From assembly GCF_933509905.1 (NCBI RefSeq), contig NZ_OW150024.1, positions 2,406,001-2,470,000 on the forward strand: a stretch of 64,000 nucleotides of DNA, written 5' to 3'. This document shows, piece after piece, positions 49,024-58,011 of this stretch. Source of the stretch: Trichlorobacter ammonificans. Lineage in GTDB: Bacteria; Desulfobacterota; Desulfuromonadia; Geobacterales; Pseudopelobacteraceae. Below the pieces are notes generated by a model, which was not told the DNA's origin, searched no databases, and was given only the letters and a program-made list of their open reading frames with translations. The position numbers and the translations under genes are program-made. Within the stretch, counting starts at the first letter, position 1. Every line of letters begins with the position of its first letter.

Positions 49024-49470
49024 CTACCGCTTACGCTTGCTGCCGGTACCGCCGGCAAGACTTTTGATATCGCTCAGGCGCATCTTCCAGCGTCCCTCTT
49101 CGTGATCCAGGGTAAACTCGCGACTATGGCTGTTCTCGGCGGAAGAACCGCCCTCCATTCCGACCCGGGCGAACACTTTGGCAGTGGTACGCTTTTCGTT
49201 GACAACACGAAAGTCCCGCAGCTTGGTGAAACAGCAGGCCGGCCGAATATCCGTTTCCCTGAGCAGGCGGACGAACCGCTCCCGGGTCATGCCGCTGCGG
49301 TGGGACAGAAGATCGTACAGCTGTTCGAAGCGCCCGTCGCGCCAAACATCGAGCGTGGCGGCCATGGCCTCTTCGCGGGGATCAAGCGGCGTGGCGGCGG
49401 CGGACGCCGCAGGGAAGGGAAACACCAGACAGCAGACAAGGAAGAAGAGCAGAATTACCGGGCGGAACAT
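49024..49470 (-). CDS. Exported hypothetical protein upstream of gcvT
   Basis: 148 residues from ATG 49470. A clear signal peptide (VILLFFLVCCLVFPFPAASA) is followed by a small alpha+beta domain (AATLDVWRDGRFEQLYDLLSHRSGMTRERFVRLL), like NTF2-type or Cif-like periplasmic domains, and a basic tail. It is probably periplasmic. Co-orientation and a 12-base gap to gcvT suggest co-transcription although the functions look unrelated. Confidence 0.72.
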   Translation of the reverse strand: MFRPVILLFFLVCCLVFPFPAASAAATPLDPREEAMAATLDVWRDGRFEQLYDLLSHRSGMTRERFVRLLRETDIRPACCFTKLRDFRVVNEKRTTAKVFARVGMEGGSSAENSHSREFTLDHEEGRWKMRLSDIKSLAGGTGSKRKR

Positions 49471-49561
49471 TGCAGCCCCCCTGCGAGAATGGATGGGCCA
49501 TGGTAGTGCATCCTCCCCGGGCTGGCAACGATAAATTTGACCGACAGGACAACCGCCAGAC

Positions 49562-49589
49562 TTGCGAATCCTCGCTCTTGGGGTATACA
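49562..49589 (+). promoter_or_regulatory. Sigma70-like promoter for the GAF-HD-GYP gene
   Basis: TTGCGA (49562-49567), a 16-base spacer and TATACA (49584-49589), about 40 bases before the start at 49631, in the gap between two divergent genes. Confidence 0.45.
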
Positions 49590-49630
49590 TAGAAACGGTG
49601 CAGCGAGCGTACCCCTCAAGGTGTGAATTC

Positions 49631-50875
49631 ATGAAAGATTACAACCACATTCTCCAGAGCCTGCTGAACTTCGGCCTTGATATCTCTCAAATCAAGGACG
49701 TCGACGTCCTGCTGGAGAAAATCCTCAGCGAAGCCCGCGGCTTCACCGGCTGTGACGCCGGCACCATCTACATCAAGGAAGGTAGCTGGCTCTACGCCCG
49801 CTACTCCCAGAACGACACCCTGCATGCCGCCGCAACGGGGCATCGCAAATCGGTCTACACCAACATCACCATCCCGGTGGACAACAGCTCCATCGCCGGG
49901 TACGTGGCCGCCACCGGCAGCCAGCTCAACCTTCCCGACGTCTATGAGCTCGATCCCGACCTGCCCTATTCCTTCAACCGTTCCTTCGACGCCATGACCG
50001 GCTACCGCACCGTTTCGCAACTGGTGCTGCCGCTCACCAGCATGCGGGGGGAAACCGTCGGCGTCCTGCAACTGATCAACGCCAAACGCCCCGGCGGGGC
50101 GGTGACCCCCTTTGACAGCAACGACGAGAGCGGCATCAGCTATTTCGCCGTCACGGCGGCCAACGCCATCGAACGGGCCAAGATGACCCGCGAAATCATC
50201 CTGCGGATGAACCGGATGGCCGAACTGCGCGACCCCAAGGAGACCGGTCCCCACGTCAACCGGGTGGCCGCCTACTCCGTCGCTCTCTACGAAAGTTGGG
50301 CCGCCCGCAAGGGGCTTCATCAGGAGGAAGTCGACCGCACCCGCGACATCCTGCGGATGGCGGCCATGCTGCACGATGTGGGCAAGGTGGCCATCTCGGA
50401 CAGCATCCTGAAGAAGCCGGGGCGCTTCACGCCGGAGGAGTACGAGGTGATGAAGCTGCATACCGTCTACGGCGCCCGGCTGTTTCCGGATCTCTATTCC
50501 GAACTGGACGAAGCGGCCGCCGACGTGGCGCTGAACCACCACGAGCGCTGGGACGGCAACGGCTACCCCGGCCACATCAGCCTGGCCACCCTGAAAGCCC
50601 TGCCGGGGTACGAGAAGGAAGACGGTTCGCCGCGGGGCAAGAAGGGAGAGGAGATTCCGCTGTTCGGCCGGATCGTGGCCATTGCCGACGTCTACGACGC
50701 CCTGTCCAACCGCCGCTGCTACAAGGAGGCCTGGGACGCCTCCGAGGTACTGCAGGAACTGCGCAAGGATGCCGGCACCGCCTTTGATCCGGAACTGGTG
50801 GAGGTATTTCTGGAGAACATCGAGACCATCCGTCAGATCGCCGCCCAGTTTCCGGACGACTCCGACGCCCACTGA
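49631..50875 (+). CDS. GAF-HD-GYP protein, putative c-di-GMP phosphodiesterase
   Basis: 414 residues from ATG 49631. A GAF sensor domain (residues about 15-185, FTGCDAGTIYIKEG, SSIAGYVAATGSQLNLPDVY, VLQLINAKRPGG) is joined by a helix to an HD-GYP domain: RVAAYSVALYE, MLHDVGKVAISDSILKKPG, HHERWDGNGYPG and AIADVYDALSNRRCYKEAW. The metal-binding HD and the GYP loop (GNGYPG) are intact. It is a single-gene unit, the second HD-GYP protein in the window. Confidence 0.93.
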   Translation: MKDYNHILQSLLNFGLDISQIKDVDVLLEKILSEARGFTGCDAGTIYIKEGSWLYARYSQNDTLHAAATGHRKSVYTNITIPVDNSSIAGYVAATGSQLNLPDVYELDPDLPYSFNRSFDAMTGYRTVSQLVLPLTSMRGETVGVLQLINAKRPGGAVTPFDSNDESGISYFAVTAANAIERAKMTREIILRMNRMAELRDPKETGPHVNRVAAYSVALYESWAARKGLHQEEVDRTRDILRMAAMLHDVGKVAISDSILKKPGRFTPEEYEVMKLHTVYGARLFPDLYSELDEAAADVALNHHERWDGNGYPGHISLATLKALPGYEKEDGSPRGKKGEEIPLFGRIVAIADVYDALSNRRCYKEAWDASEVLQELRKDAGTAFDPELVEVFLENIETIRQIAAQFPDDSDAH

Positions 50876-51002
50876 CAGCGACCCTCTTTTTCTCCCTGTT
50901 CTTCCGCCACATCGCCGCCACGTATGCGCTCCCCACCCCGGAAACGGCAAAGGCGGGTGCTTCGCGCCCCGCCTTTGCCGTTTCCGGTCATCTCCGGAGG
51001 TC

Positions 51003-52172
51003 CTAAGCTGCAAGATGCTCCCGTCCAAAAGGGGACATCTGCCGCAGGCGGGCGATAATCGGCGGCATTTCCTTGATGACCGTATCCACCTCGGCATCCG
51101 TCGTATACCGGGACAGTGAGTAACGGATCGACCCATGGGCACAGGTGAACGGTACGCCCATGGCCCGCAGCACGTGTGAAGGTTCCAGCGAACCGGAAGT
51201 GCAGGCACTGCCGGAAGAGGCGCAGATACCCAGTTCGGACAGGAGCAGCAATATCGCCTCACCTTCAACAAATTCAAAGGCAATGGAGGTGGTATTGGGC
51301 AGACGCTCAGCTCCCCCGCCGTTGACGCGGGCATTGGGAATGGCGTTCATCAGGGCTGTTTCCAGACGATCACGTTGCGCGCGTACCGTGGTGTTCTCGG
51401 CGATCATATACTCGCCTGCCAACTGGCACGCTTTACCCAGGGCGATGATGGCGGCGGCGTTCTCGGTGCCGGCCCGGCGGCTTTTCTCCTGATGCCCCCC
51501 CACCAGGAGCGGCCGGAACGGGGTCCCCTTGCGCAGGTACAAGGCGCCGATCCCCTTGGGAGCGTGCAGCTTGTGACCGGACAGGGACAGCATGTCAACC
51601 TGGGAGGCAGCCATATTGATCGGAATTTTACCCACTGCCTGTACCGCGTCGGTGTGGAACAGGGCTCCATTGGCCCTGGCGATGGCGGCAGCCTCCTCCA
51701 CCGGAAAGATCACGCCGGTTTCGTTGTTGGCCCACATGAAGGAGACAATGGCGGTGTCGTCGTCGATGGCCCGCTTGTACTCGTCCATGTCCAGACGGCC
51801 GGCACCGTCCACCCCGATTTCCGTTACCCGGTACCCCTTGGTGCGCAGGTTACGGCACTGGGTCAGCACCGCCGGGTGCTCCACCCGGCTGGTGATGATA
51901 TGCTTGCGGTCCGGCAGCACCTCCAGGGCGGAGCGGATGGCAGCATTGTCGCTCTCGGTACCGCAGGCGGTGAAGATGATCTCGTCCGGCGTCGCCCCCA
52001 GCAGATCAGCCACCCGTTTGCGGGCCTCCACCACCTTCCCCTGTACCTGGCCGCCAAAGAAATGCATGGAACTGGGATTGCCGTACAGTTCGCAGAAATA
52101 GGGGCGCATCTCCTCGAAAACCGCCTCGTCCACCTTGGTGGTGGCGTTGTTGTCCAGGTAAATCTCTTTCAC
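51003..52172 (-). CDS. nifS: Cysteine desulfurase
   Basis: 389 residues. The PLP lysine lies in LSGHKLHAPKG and the persulfide cysteine in SSGSACTSGSLEPSH; start MKEIYLDNNATTKVD is characteristic. It supplies sulfur to NifU, encoded upstream with a 4-base overlap (52169-52172). Group I (NifS/IscS type) by the short C-loop. In Geobacter-type organisms this pair serves general Fe-S assembly. Confidence 0.95.
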   Translation of the reverse strand: MKEIYLDNNATTKVDEAVFEEMRPYFCELYGNPSSMHFFGGQVQGKVVEARKRVADLLGATPDEIIFTACGTESDNAAIRSALEVLPDRKHIITSRVEHPAVLTQCRNLRTKGYRVTEIGVDGAGRLDMDEYKRAIDDDTAIVSFMWANNETGVIFPVEEAAAIARANGALFHTDAVQAVGKIPINMAASQVDMLSLSGHKLHAPKGIGALYLRKGTPFRPLLVGGHQEKSRRAGTENAAAIIALGKACQLAGEYMIAENTTVRAQRDRLETALMNAIPNARVNGGGAERLPNTTSIAFEFVEGEAILLLLSELGICASSGSACTSGSLEPSHVLRAMGVPFTCAHGSIRYSLSRYTTDAEVDTVIKEMPPIIARLRQMSPFGREHLAA

Positions 52173-53041
52173 GCCGGCACCTCCTGCACCCGCAGGTCGT
52201 CGTGGACCAGCTCCCGCAGCTTCATCTCCACGAAGCGGGCGGTGTTGCCGGACGAGGCGCAGCCGGCGCAGGCCTTGCGGAAAGCGATCTGCACCACATC
52301 TCCCTCGATATCCATCAGCTCCAGGTCACCGCCGTCGGCCAGCAGCATGGGACGGATATCCCGCTCCAGCACCTCCTGTACCAGTTGCATCTTCTTCAGG
52401 TTGGAAAGCTTGCCGGTCCGGGCCTGCGGCTGGGCGGTCTGCTGACCCAGCACCTCGGCGATCAGTTCCTTGATTTTGGGGATGCAGCCGCCGCAGGCAC
52501 CGCCGGCCTTGGTGAAGTGGGTCACCTGCTCGGCCGTGGTCAGCTTGTTGGTCTCGATCACCTTCTTCAGGAAGGTGTCGGTGATGCCGAAACATTTGCA
52601 GACCAGGGTTCCTTCATAGTCGGGGTAGGCATGGCCGTGGTCATGCTCGGCATCGTGCTCCGGCACCGCCAGGCCGCGATACTTGTAGATAGCCACCTCC
52701 AGCGCCTCCTGCCCCATCACGGAGCAGTGCATCTTCTCCTCCGGCAGCCCCCCCAGGAACTGGGCGATATCCTGGTTGCTGATAGCCAGGGCCTCGTCCA
52801 GGGTCTTCCCCTTGACCATCTCGGTCAGGGCGGAGGAGGAGGCAATGGCGCTGGCGCAGCCAAAGGTCTGGAATTTGGCGTCAACGATCTTGTCCTTGTT
52901 CTCGTCAAGCTTCAGGTACAGCTTCAGGGCGTCGCCGCAGGCCAGGCTGCCCACTTCCCCCACAGCATCGGCGTCCTGTATCTCACCCACGTTCCTGGGG
53001 TTCAGGAAGTGATCTTTCACGGTTGGTGTATAGTCCCACAT
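52169..53041 (-). CDS. nifU: Fe-S cluster scaffold NifU, three-domain
   Basis: 290 residues. The N-terminal IscU-like domain has SLACGDA (C35), FGCASAIASSS (C62) and MHCSVMG (C106). The central BFD-type [2Fe-2S] domain shows CKCFG and GACGGC. The C-terminal Nfu domain has CAGCASS. All three scaffold sites are intact. A histidine-rich linker (HDAEHDHGH) joins the first two domains. Confidence 0.96.
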   Translation of the reverse strand: MWDYTPTVKDHFLNPRNVGEIQDADAVGEVGSLACGDALKLYLKLDENKDKIVDAKFQTFGCASAIASSSALTEMVKGKTLDEALAISNQDIAQFLGGLPEEKMHCSVMGQEALEVAIYKYRGLAVPEHDAEHDHGHAYPDYEGTLVCKCFGITDTFLKKVIETNKLTTAEQVTHFTKAGGACGGCIPKIKELIAEVLGQQTAQPQARTGKLSNLKKMQLVQEVLERDIRPMLLADGGDLELMDIEGDVVQIAFRKACAGCASSGNTARFVEMKLRELVHDDLRVQEVPA

Positions 53042-53068
53042 GGCGCTTGGATTCCTTTCTTCTCGTCT

Positions 53069-53104
53069 GTCACCTGCCCTGACAACTCTGCCGCATCAGG
53101 TGAC
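53069..53104. promoter_or_regulatory. Inverted repeat upstream of nifU
   Basis: GTCACCTG (53069-53076) and CAGGTGAC (53097-53104) form a perfect 8-bp inverted repeat with a 20-base spacing, 28 to 63 bases ahead of the nifU start (minus strand). It could be an operator for an Fe-S or redox regulator or a leader hairpin; no regulator gene is adjacent. Confidence 0.35.
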
Positions 53105-53142
53105 CGTTGTGTTTGTCATTGATCAAAAAACAGGCGTTTCCG

Positions 53143-54561
53143 TCAGCCCAGAATAAACTGCCTGCCTGCCGCCATCACGTCGTTCAGCCGGGCTTCGCCG
53201 GATGCCTCGCCGTAGAGGCGCACCACCGGTTCGGTGCCGGACTTGCGGAAGAGCAGCCAGGAACCGTCGGCCAGCAGCAGCTTGACCCCGTCCACGGTGA
53301 TCACGTCGGTTACCGCTGCGCCGGCAACCTCCCTGGGCACCGCGGCAACCTTGCCGGCATAGGCGGCTTCCAGCTCCGGCGAAAGCCGCAGGTTGTCGCG
53401 CCGGGTGACGAAGCGTCCCACCTCGCCGTAGAGGCGCTCAAGCAACTCCCGTACCGTCTTCCCCTCGCGGGCCACCATTTCCGCCACCAGGAAGCAGGCC
53501 AGGATACCGTCCTTCTCCGGCACATGCCCCTTGATGGTCAGACCGGCACTCTCCTCGCCGCCGATGACGATCTTGTCCTGGCAGATCAGCTCGCCGATAT
53601 ACTTGAACCCTACCGGGGTCTCAAAAACCGGCACGCCGTGCTTTTTCGCCACCGCATCGACAAAGTGGGACGTGGCCACGCTGCGGGCCACGCCGCCGGA
53701 GAGTTTACGCACCCGAATCAGGTAGTCCAGCAGCAGGGCAATGATATAGTTGGGTTCAATGTAGGTGCCGTCGGCATCGAGTATGCCGAAACGGTCGGCG
53801 TCGCCGTCGGTGGCAAGACCGAGACGGATGGCGGGATCGTTCCTCACCAGGGTGATGAAGTCGGGTATGTGCGCTTCGGATGGCTCCGGCGGCTGCCCGC
53901 CGAAGTAGGGGTCAAGGTGGTCGTTGATAATCCGGTAGGGCACGCCCCGCCGTTGCAGCGGCGGCTCAAGGTAGCCGCGACTGGTGCCGTAGAGCGGATT
54001 CAGGGCCAGCGTGCCGATCCCCTGCAGGGCGTCGAAATCGATCTTCCGTTCAAGGTCGGCCAGATACGCGCTGCGGGGATCGATCCGTTCCAGCAGCCCC
54101 TGCCGTTCGGCCTCTTCAAGGGTCGGCTCCTGCCAGCAGACGGTGCCCAGCAGACGGTTTGCCCGCTGCTCGATATCTTTCGTGGTTTCCGGCAGCGCCG
54201 GGCCGCCCCAGGAGGGGGAAAACTTGATGCCGTTGTACTCCGGCGGATTATGGCTGGCGGTGAAATTGATCCCGCCGTTGGCCTGCCGGCGCAGAATCTC
54301 GAAGGAGATTACCGGGGTCGGCACATCCCGGTCGCAGAGGCAGGCCTTGATACCGGCTCCGGCCAGCACCCGGGCCGCTTCCTCGGTAAAGCGACGCCCC
54401 ATGAAGCGGGTGTCGCTCCCCACGATCACACCGTTGCCGGCCTGACCGTTTTCCTTGAGATGATCCGCAATGGCCTGCACCACCACCTTGACGTTGTCGA
54501 AGGTAAAATCTTCACACAGGATGCCGCGCCAGCCGGATGTGCCGAAAGCGATTCGGGTCAT
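53143..54561 (-). CDS. Phosphoglucomutase/phosphomannomutase family protein
   Basis: 472 residues. Alpha-D-phosphohexomutase with the phosphoserine loop TASHNPPEYNGIKFS (Ser-containing, near residue 103), metal loop DGDADRFG, sugar loop GGEESAGL and phosphate loop FRKSGTEPVVRLYGE. It interconverts hexose 1- and 6-phosphates; glucose versus mannose preference is not decided by reading. The start MTRIAFGTSGWRGILCEDFT fits the family. Confidence 0.94.
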   Translation of the reverse strand: MTRIAFGTSGWRGILCEDFTFDNVKVVVQAIADHLKENGQAGNGVIVGSDTRFMGRRFTEEAARVLAGAGIKACLCDRDVPTPVISFEILRRQANGGINFTASHNPPEYNGIKFSPSWGGPALPETTKDIEQRANRLLGTVCWQEPTLEEAERQGLLERIDPRSAYLADLERKIDFDALQGIGTLALNPLYGTSRGYLEPPLQRRGVPYRIINDHLDPYFGGQPPEPSEAHIPDFITLVRNDPAIRLGLATDGDADRFGILDADGTYIEPNYIIALLLDYLIRVRKLSGGVARSVATSHFVDAVAKKHGVPVFETPVGFKYIGELICQDKIVIGGEESAGLTIKGHVPEKDGILACFLVAEMVAREGKTVRELLERLYGEVGRFVTRRDNLRLSPELEAAYAGKVAAVPREVAGAAVTDVITVDGVKLLLADGSWLLFRKSGTEPVVRLYGEASGEARLNDVMAAGRQFILG

Positions 54562-54706
54562 GCCATTCCTCCGGAAAATGAATGGGACAGCAGTGGTCTA
54601 TCGACACTAATACACCGATTGATACGCCGTCAAGTCAAAGCACCCTCCCCCGTCGTCGCCACCGGAAACCGCCAAAAAGTATGGACAGTCGTCCCGTTTT
54701 TTGGTA

Positions 54707-54736
54707 TTGACTTTTTCTTTTTGAAATTGCTAATGT
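54707..54736 (+). promoter_or_regulatory. Promoter for the PxxKW protein gene
   Basis: TTGACT (54707-54712), an 18-base spacer and TAATGT (54731-54736) lie about 45 bases before the start at 54780. The rest of the gap 54562-54706 shows nothing recognised. Confidence 0.5.
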
Positions 54737-54779
54737 TTAACTCTGTTCAGGCAGAGTTACTTTGAGGAGGATGAAGCGA

Positions 54780-55079
54780 ATGCAGTGTCAAACCGTGCTT
54801 CCCGGTACCGAGTGTACTTTTATGGCCAAAAGCGGATGTGTCTTTCCCGACGGGTCCTGTCAGATTGTCGTGGAAAATTGCGAGGGCTGCGAACGGATCG
54901 TGAGCGGCACCATCGGTCAGGTATGCAGCGCCTATCCGGCACCGTCGAAGAAGTGGGCCAACGGCATCTGCAACTTCGCCACCCACGTCAAGGTGGAGCT
55001 CAAGGTCGAAGACCTCAAGGTCAACCCCCTCAAGGCATCCAAGAAAGCCTCCGGCGGCAAGGGCGGCAAGAAGAAGTAA
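54780..55079 (+). CDS. PxxKW family cysteine-rich protein
   Basis: 99 residues. ATG 54780 is preferred: GAGGAGG ends 9 bases before it, whereas the in-frame upstream starts abut or precede that site. Six cysteines (CQTVLPGTEC, GCVFPDGSC, NCEGC, VCSAYP, GICNF) and the signature PSKKW (PxxKW) are present, then a lysine-rich tail (KKASGGKGGKKK). The family is known from Desulfuromonadota and may bind metal or clusters; function unknown. Confidence 0.85.
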   Translation: MQCQTVLPGTECTFMAKSGCVFPDGSCQIVVENCEGCERIVSGTIGQVCSAYPAPSKKWANGICNFATHVKVELKVEDLKVNPLKASKKASGGKGGKKK

Positions 55080-55105
55080 ACCGCTCCGACAGCGTGTCAG
55101 CCAAT

Positions 55106-55135
55106 CGGGGGGAGCCTGCTCCCCCCGTTTCGTTT
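55106..55135 (+). terminator. Terminator after the PxxKW gene
   Basis: CGGGGGGAG/CTCCCCCCG (55106-55114 with 55119-55127) with a 4-base loop is followed by TTTCGTTT. Confidence 0.8.
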
Positions 55136-55154
55136 CCGCACCCGGACAAACGTC

Positions 55155-55622
55155 ATGTCATTCGATACGCTCGCCTGTCCTTCCTGCGGCGCAGCGGTTA
55201 TCCGCTACCGCAACCCCTTCCCCACCGTAGACATCATCATCGAACGTGCGGGGCGCATCGTGCTGATCAAGCGCAAGAATCCGCCTCACGGCTGGGCGCT
55301 GCCGGGCGGGTTCGTCGATTACGGCGAGTCGCTGGAGCAGGCTGCGATTCGTGAAGCACGCGAGGAAACCTCCCTGGAGATCCGCAACCTTCGTCTTTTG
55401 GGCTGCTACTCCGATCCTGCCCGGGACAGCCGCTTCCACACCATCTCTACCGTTTTCATCGCCGAAGCGTCCGGTATCCCCCAGGCAGCCGACGATGCCG
55501 CCGAACTCGCTCTGTTTTCCCCTGCCAACCTGCCTGCGCCGCTCTGCTTCGATCACGCCCGCATTCTGGACGATTACGTGCATTCGTTGCGCCGGCCGCA
55601 ACCAGACTCGTCAAGAGAATAG
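55155..55622 (+). CDS. Nudix hydrolase with N-terminal zinc ribbon half
   Basis: 155 residues. CPSCGAAVIRYRNPFPTVD forms a partial zinc ribbon (one CxxC), typical of Nudix proteins acting on nucleotide sugars or NAD-like substrates. The Nudix box is GGFVDYGESLEQAAIREAREETSLEI with REAREE intact. Its 3' end overlaps the converging mqnA gene by 12 bases. Confidence 0.92.
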   Translation: MSFDTLACPSCGAAVIRYRNPFPTVDIIIERAGRIVLIKRKNPPHGWALPGGFVDYGESLEQAAIREAREETSLEIRNLRLLGCYSDPARDSRFHTISTVFIAEASGIPQAADDAAELALFSPANLPAPLCFDHARILDDYVHSLRRPQPDSSRE

Positions 55623-56432
55623 GACCAGATCCGGCTCTGCGGAAAGCAGACCGAGTTCTGCCCCATAGGCGTAGAACAAGCGCAGTCCATCCAGTTCTTT
55701 TTTCCCGAGATTGTAAGAGATGTTATCCCGCCAGTAGGCGATCAGTCGTTCCCTTCCCATCCATGACGCCTCCTCTGCCTGCGCCGCAATCCGTTCCCGC
55801 TCCCGGCAGGCGTACTCTTTTGCCACCAGCAGTTGACCGGCCAGCGTAGCCATCTCCTGCCGATGCTCTGCTGCCGCCGTCCGGGTACAGAACCAGAGCG
55901 CAAAGACAAAGGGGAGTCCGGTCCAGTCATACCAGAGGGAACCGAGGTCGTAAACGTACGGAGCAGGCCCCACCTGGGAGGAGCGCAGGGCCGCATCACC
56001 GATCAGCAGCATCGCCGGCGCCTCCTCCAGGGCGGCGACTATCCCGGAGTCGCTGACGCGAAAGGTGCAGCGACAGCCGAAACGCTTGCTCATCAGGATT
56101 TTGAGCAGGTTGACCGAGGTTGCCGATTCGGCGGAAAGCAGGACCGTCCGACCGTCCAGCTCCTCAAGGGGGACGCGGGAAAAGAGCAGCACGCTGGCAA
56201 CCGGCCCGGCGCTGCTGATGGAGAGTTCCGGGAGGATCAGATACCGTTCCGCATTAACGGCGTACGCAAAGGAGGAAGAGGGACAGACGTCGATCTCTCC
56301 GGCTGCCAGCATACTGTTCAAGACCGCCGGAACACCGGACACGATCTGGTAGCCTTCACAGGGAAAGCAGGTAGTAAGCCCCCGGAAGAGCGGTGTGACG
56401 TTGGCGTAATCGATCCGGCCGATCCGCAGCAT
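55611..56432 (-). CDS. mqnA: Chorismate dehydratase (futalosine pathway)
   Basis: 273 residues from ATG 56432, which overlaps the stop of the TolC-like gene (TGATG). Start MLRIGRIDYANVTPLFRGL, then LNSMLAAGEIDVCPSSSFAYA and LLIGDAAL are MqnA hallmarks; the fold is a periplasmic-binding-protein type used as an enzyme. It makes 3-enolpyruvyl-benzoate from chorismate, the first step of futalosine menaquinone synthesis, consistent with a menaquinone-using anaerobe. Confidence 0.92.
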   Translation of the reverse strand: MLRIGRIDYANVTPLFRGLTTCFPCEGYQIVSGVPAVLNSMLAAGEIDVCPSSSFAYAVNAERYLILPELSISSAGPVASVLLFSRVPLEELDGRTVLLSAESATSVNLLKILMSKRFGCRCTFRVSDSGIVAALEEAPAMLLIGDAALRSSQVGPAPYVYDLGSLWYDWTGLPFVFALWFCTRTAAAEHRQEMATLAGQLLVAKEYACRERERIAAQAEEASWMGRERLIAYWRDNISYNLGKKELDGLRLFYAYGAELGLLSAEPDLVLFS

Positions 56433-57934
56433 CAACGAACGTCCCGGTACAGCCGGTCGGCATCGGGCGCCACCATCCGGACCTGCTGCTGCTCCAGAAT
56501 CACCCCGGTCGCTTTCCAGAGCTGGGTAACAGCCGTGTCATAGGCGACCTGGGCTTTGATCTGGTTCTGCTTCGCCGTCGCCAGATCGTGTTCAACATCC
56601 AGCACATCCTTGGTGGTTGCCAGCCCCACCTCAGCCTTGCGCACAAAGGCGTTCAGGCGCTCCTCGGCAAAACGGCGCCCCCGTTCCGCCACTTCCAGCA
56701 GCTTGAAGTTGGCCTCAATGGCCCTGAGCGCCGCCCGCACTTCGTTGACGATCAGCTCCTGCTGGTTACGGATCTGTACCGAGAGTTGATCACTCTTGAG
56801 GCGGTTCTTGCGATACTCGTTCTCCGCGGCGCTGTTACCCAGGGGATAGGAAAAAGTCAACCCGACCCCCCAGGCGGGGTAGTTGCCCGACCCCAGCCGG
56901 TCCATGTCCCGGGAATAGCTCTCCCCCAGCCCCGAGGCTGCGGCCGAAGCAGTCAGGTTCAGATCGGGCCGGGTACGGTTATCGGCAACCCGCGCCTGTA
57001 GCTCGGCGGCGTCACGGTTGCGCTGCAGCTCCTTCAACTCAGGGCGGTTGGCCAGGGCACGTCCGACCTCCTCCTGTTCGGACGTGCCATAGCGGCTGGT
57101 CAGCGGCTGGTCCACCGCCTCAAGCACGCCGAGCACCTCCAGTTGTACCAGTTGACGCAGCAAGTCGGACTGGTCGGTCACCGCCCGCTCCGCATCGATC
57201 AGTTCTTTCTCCCGCGAAGCCACCCCGTACTGGGCGTTCAGTATCTCCATGGCCGGCAACACACCGGCGACGACCCGCGCCTGGGTCTCGGACAGGATTC
57301 GCCGGGCCAGCTCCAGGGAAACCCGTGCCACCTCCTGCTCCCGCTGCAAACTGTACAATTTGAAATATTCGGTTCGCACCTGGGTTACCAACGTCATCAG
57401 GCGGCTCTGCAGCTTTTCAAGGGTAGCATCCTTGCCGAGCCGGGCCACTTCGATGGTCAGTTCCGTGGCCTCGCGACCGAAATTCTTCAGGAGCGGCTGG
57501 CTGAGGGTCAGCCCCAGCGTGGAATCCCAGTAGGAGGACAGGCCGACGGCGGCGGCGGTCTGGTCGGAGGAGAGATAGCTGTTCTCGTAGTCGAGCGAAA
57601 CCGTGGCGCCGCTGGGAAGCACCTGACTGACGCCGGCATTGAGCTGCACGGAACGGGACCAGAGTTTGCGGGATGCCTGCAGCAGGGAATAGGAGGTCGT
57701 TTCGCCCACCGACGTGGTCAGGCTGAGGGTCGGGTTGTACAGGCCACGGCTTTTGCGATACTCCGCCTCCTGCATGGCCGGGTTGTACAGCTCCGCCTTC
57801 AGGTCCAGGTTCCGCTCGACAGCCGACCTGATCGCATCGGACAACGTCAGCGGCACCCTGTCCGCTCCGTGGGCCACGCCGCTCACCAGCATCAGCAGAC
57901 CTACTGCCTGCACCATCATCCGTCGCATAGACAT
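56432..57934 (-). CDS. TolC-family outer membrane efflux protein
   Basis: 500 residues from ATG 57934 (or 57928, better spaced from GTGAGGGG). A signal peptide ends near VAHGA. Two homologous halves of coiled-coil hairpins are seen (helices such as RSRLMTLVTQVRTEYFKLYSLQREQEVARVSLELA and the late NEVRAALRAIEANFKLLEVAERGRRFAEERLNAF), as in OM channel proteins of efflux or type I export. No pump genes are adjacent; the partner is unknown. Confidence 0.9.
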   Translation of the reverse strand: MSMRRMMVQAVGLLMLVSGVAHGADRVPLTLSDAIRSAVERNLDLKAELYNPAMQEAEYRKSRGLYNPTLSLTTSVGETTSYSLLQASRKLWSRSVQLNAGVSQVLPSGATVSLDYENSYLSSDQTAAAVGLSSYWDSTLGLTLSQPLLKNFGREATELTIEVARLGKDATLEKLQSRLMTLVTQVRTEYFKLYSLQREQEVARVSLELARRILSETQARVVAGVLPAMEILNAQYGVASREKELIDAERAVTDQSDLLRQLVQLEVLGVLEAVDQPLTSRYGTSEQEEVGRALANRPELKELQRNRDAAELQARVADNRTRPDLNLTASAAASGLGESYSRDMDRLGSGNYPAWGVGLTFSYPLGNSAAENEYRKNRLKSDQLSVQIRNQQELIVNEVRAALRAIEANFKLLEVAERGRRFAEERLNAFVRKAEVGLATTKDVLDVEHDLATAKQNQIKAQVAYDTAVTQLWKATGVILEQQQVRMVAPDADRLYRDVR

Positions 57935-57961
57935 TCCCCTCACCCCGTCTCCCGGCACTAT

Positions 57962-57989
57962 AGAAAAAGGGCGGTGTTACCCGCCCTTT
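57962..57989 (-). terminator. Terminator of the accB-accC-gcvH unit
   Basis: Read on the minus strand: AAAGGGCGG, a 6-base loop, CCGCCCTTT, followed by TTC; the 9-bp stem is at 57966-57974 and 57981-57989. It separates this unit from the TolC-like gene. Confidence 0.75.
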
Positions 57990-58011
57990 CGGAGAATCCT
58001 GTCAGTCCGCG

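Noticed and set aside
49471-49630. Glycine riboswitch near the gcv genes
   Set aside because: Neither this divergent gap nor the 12 bases before gcvT shows the paired glycine aptamer pattern; no room ahead of gcvT.
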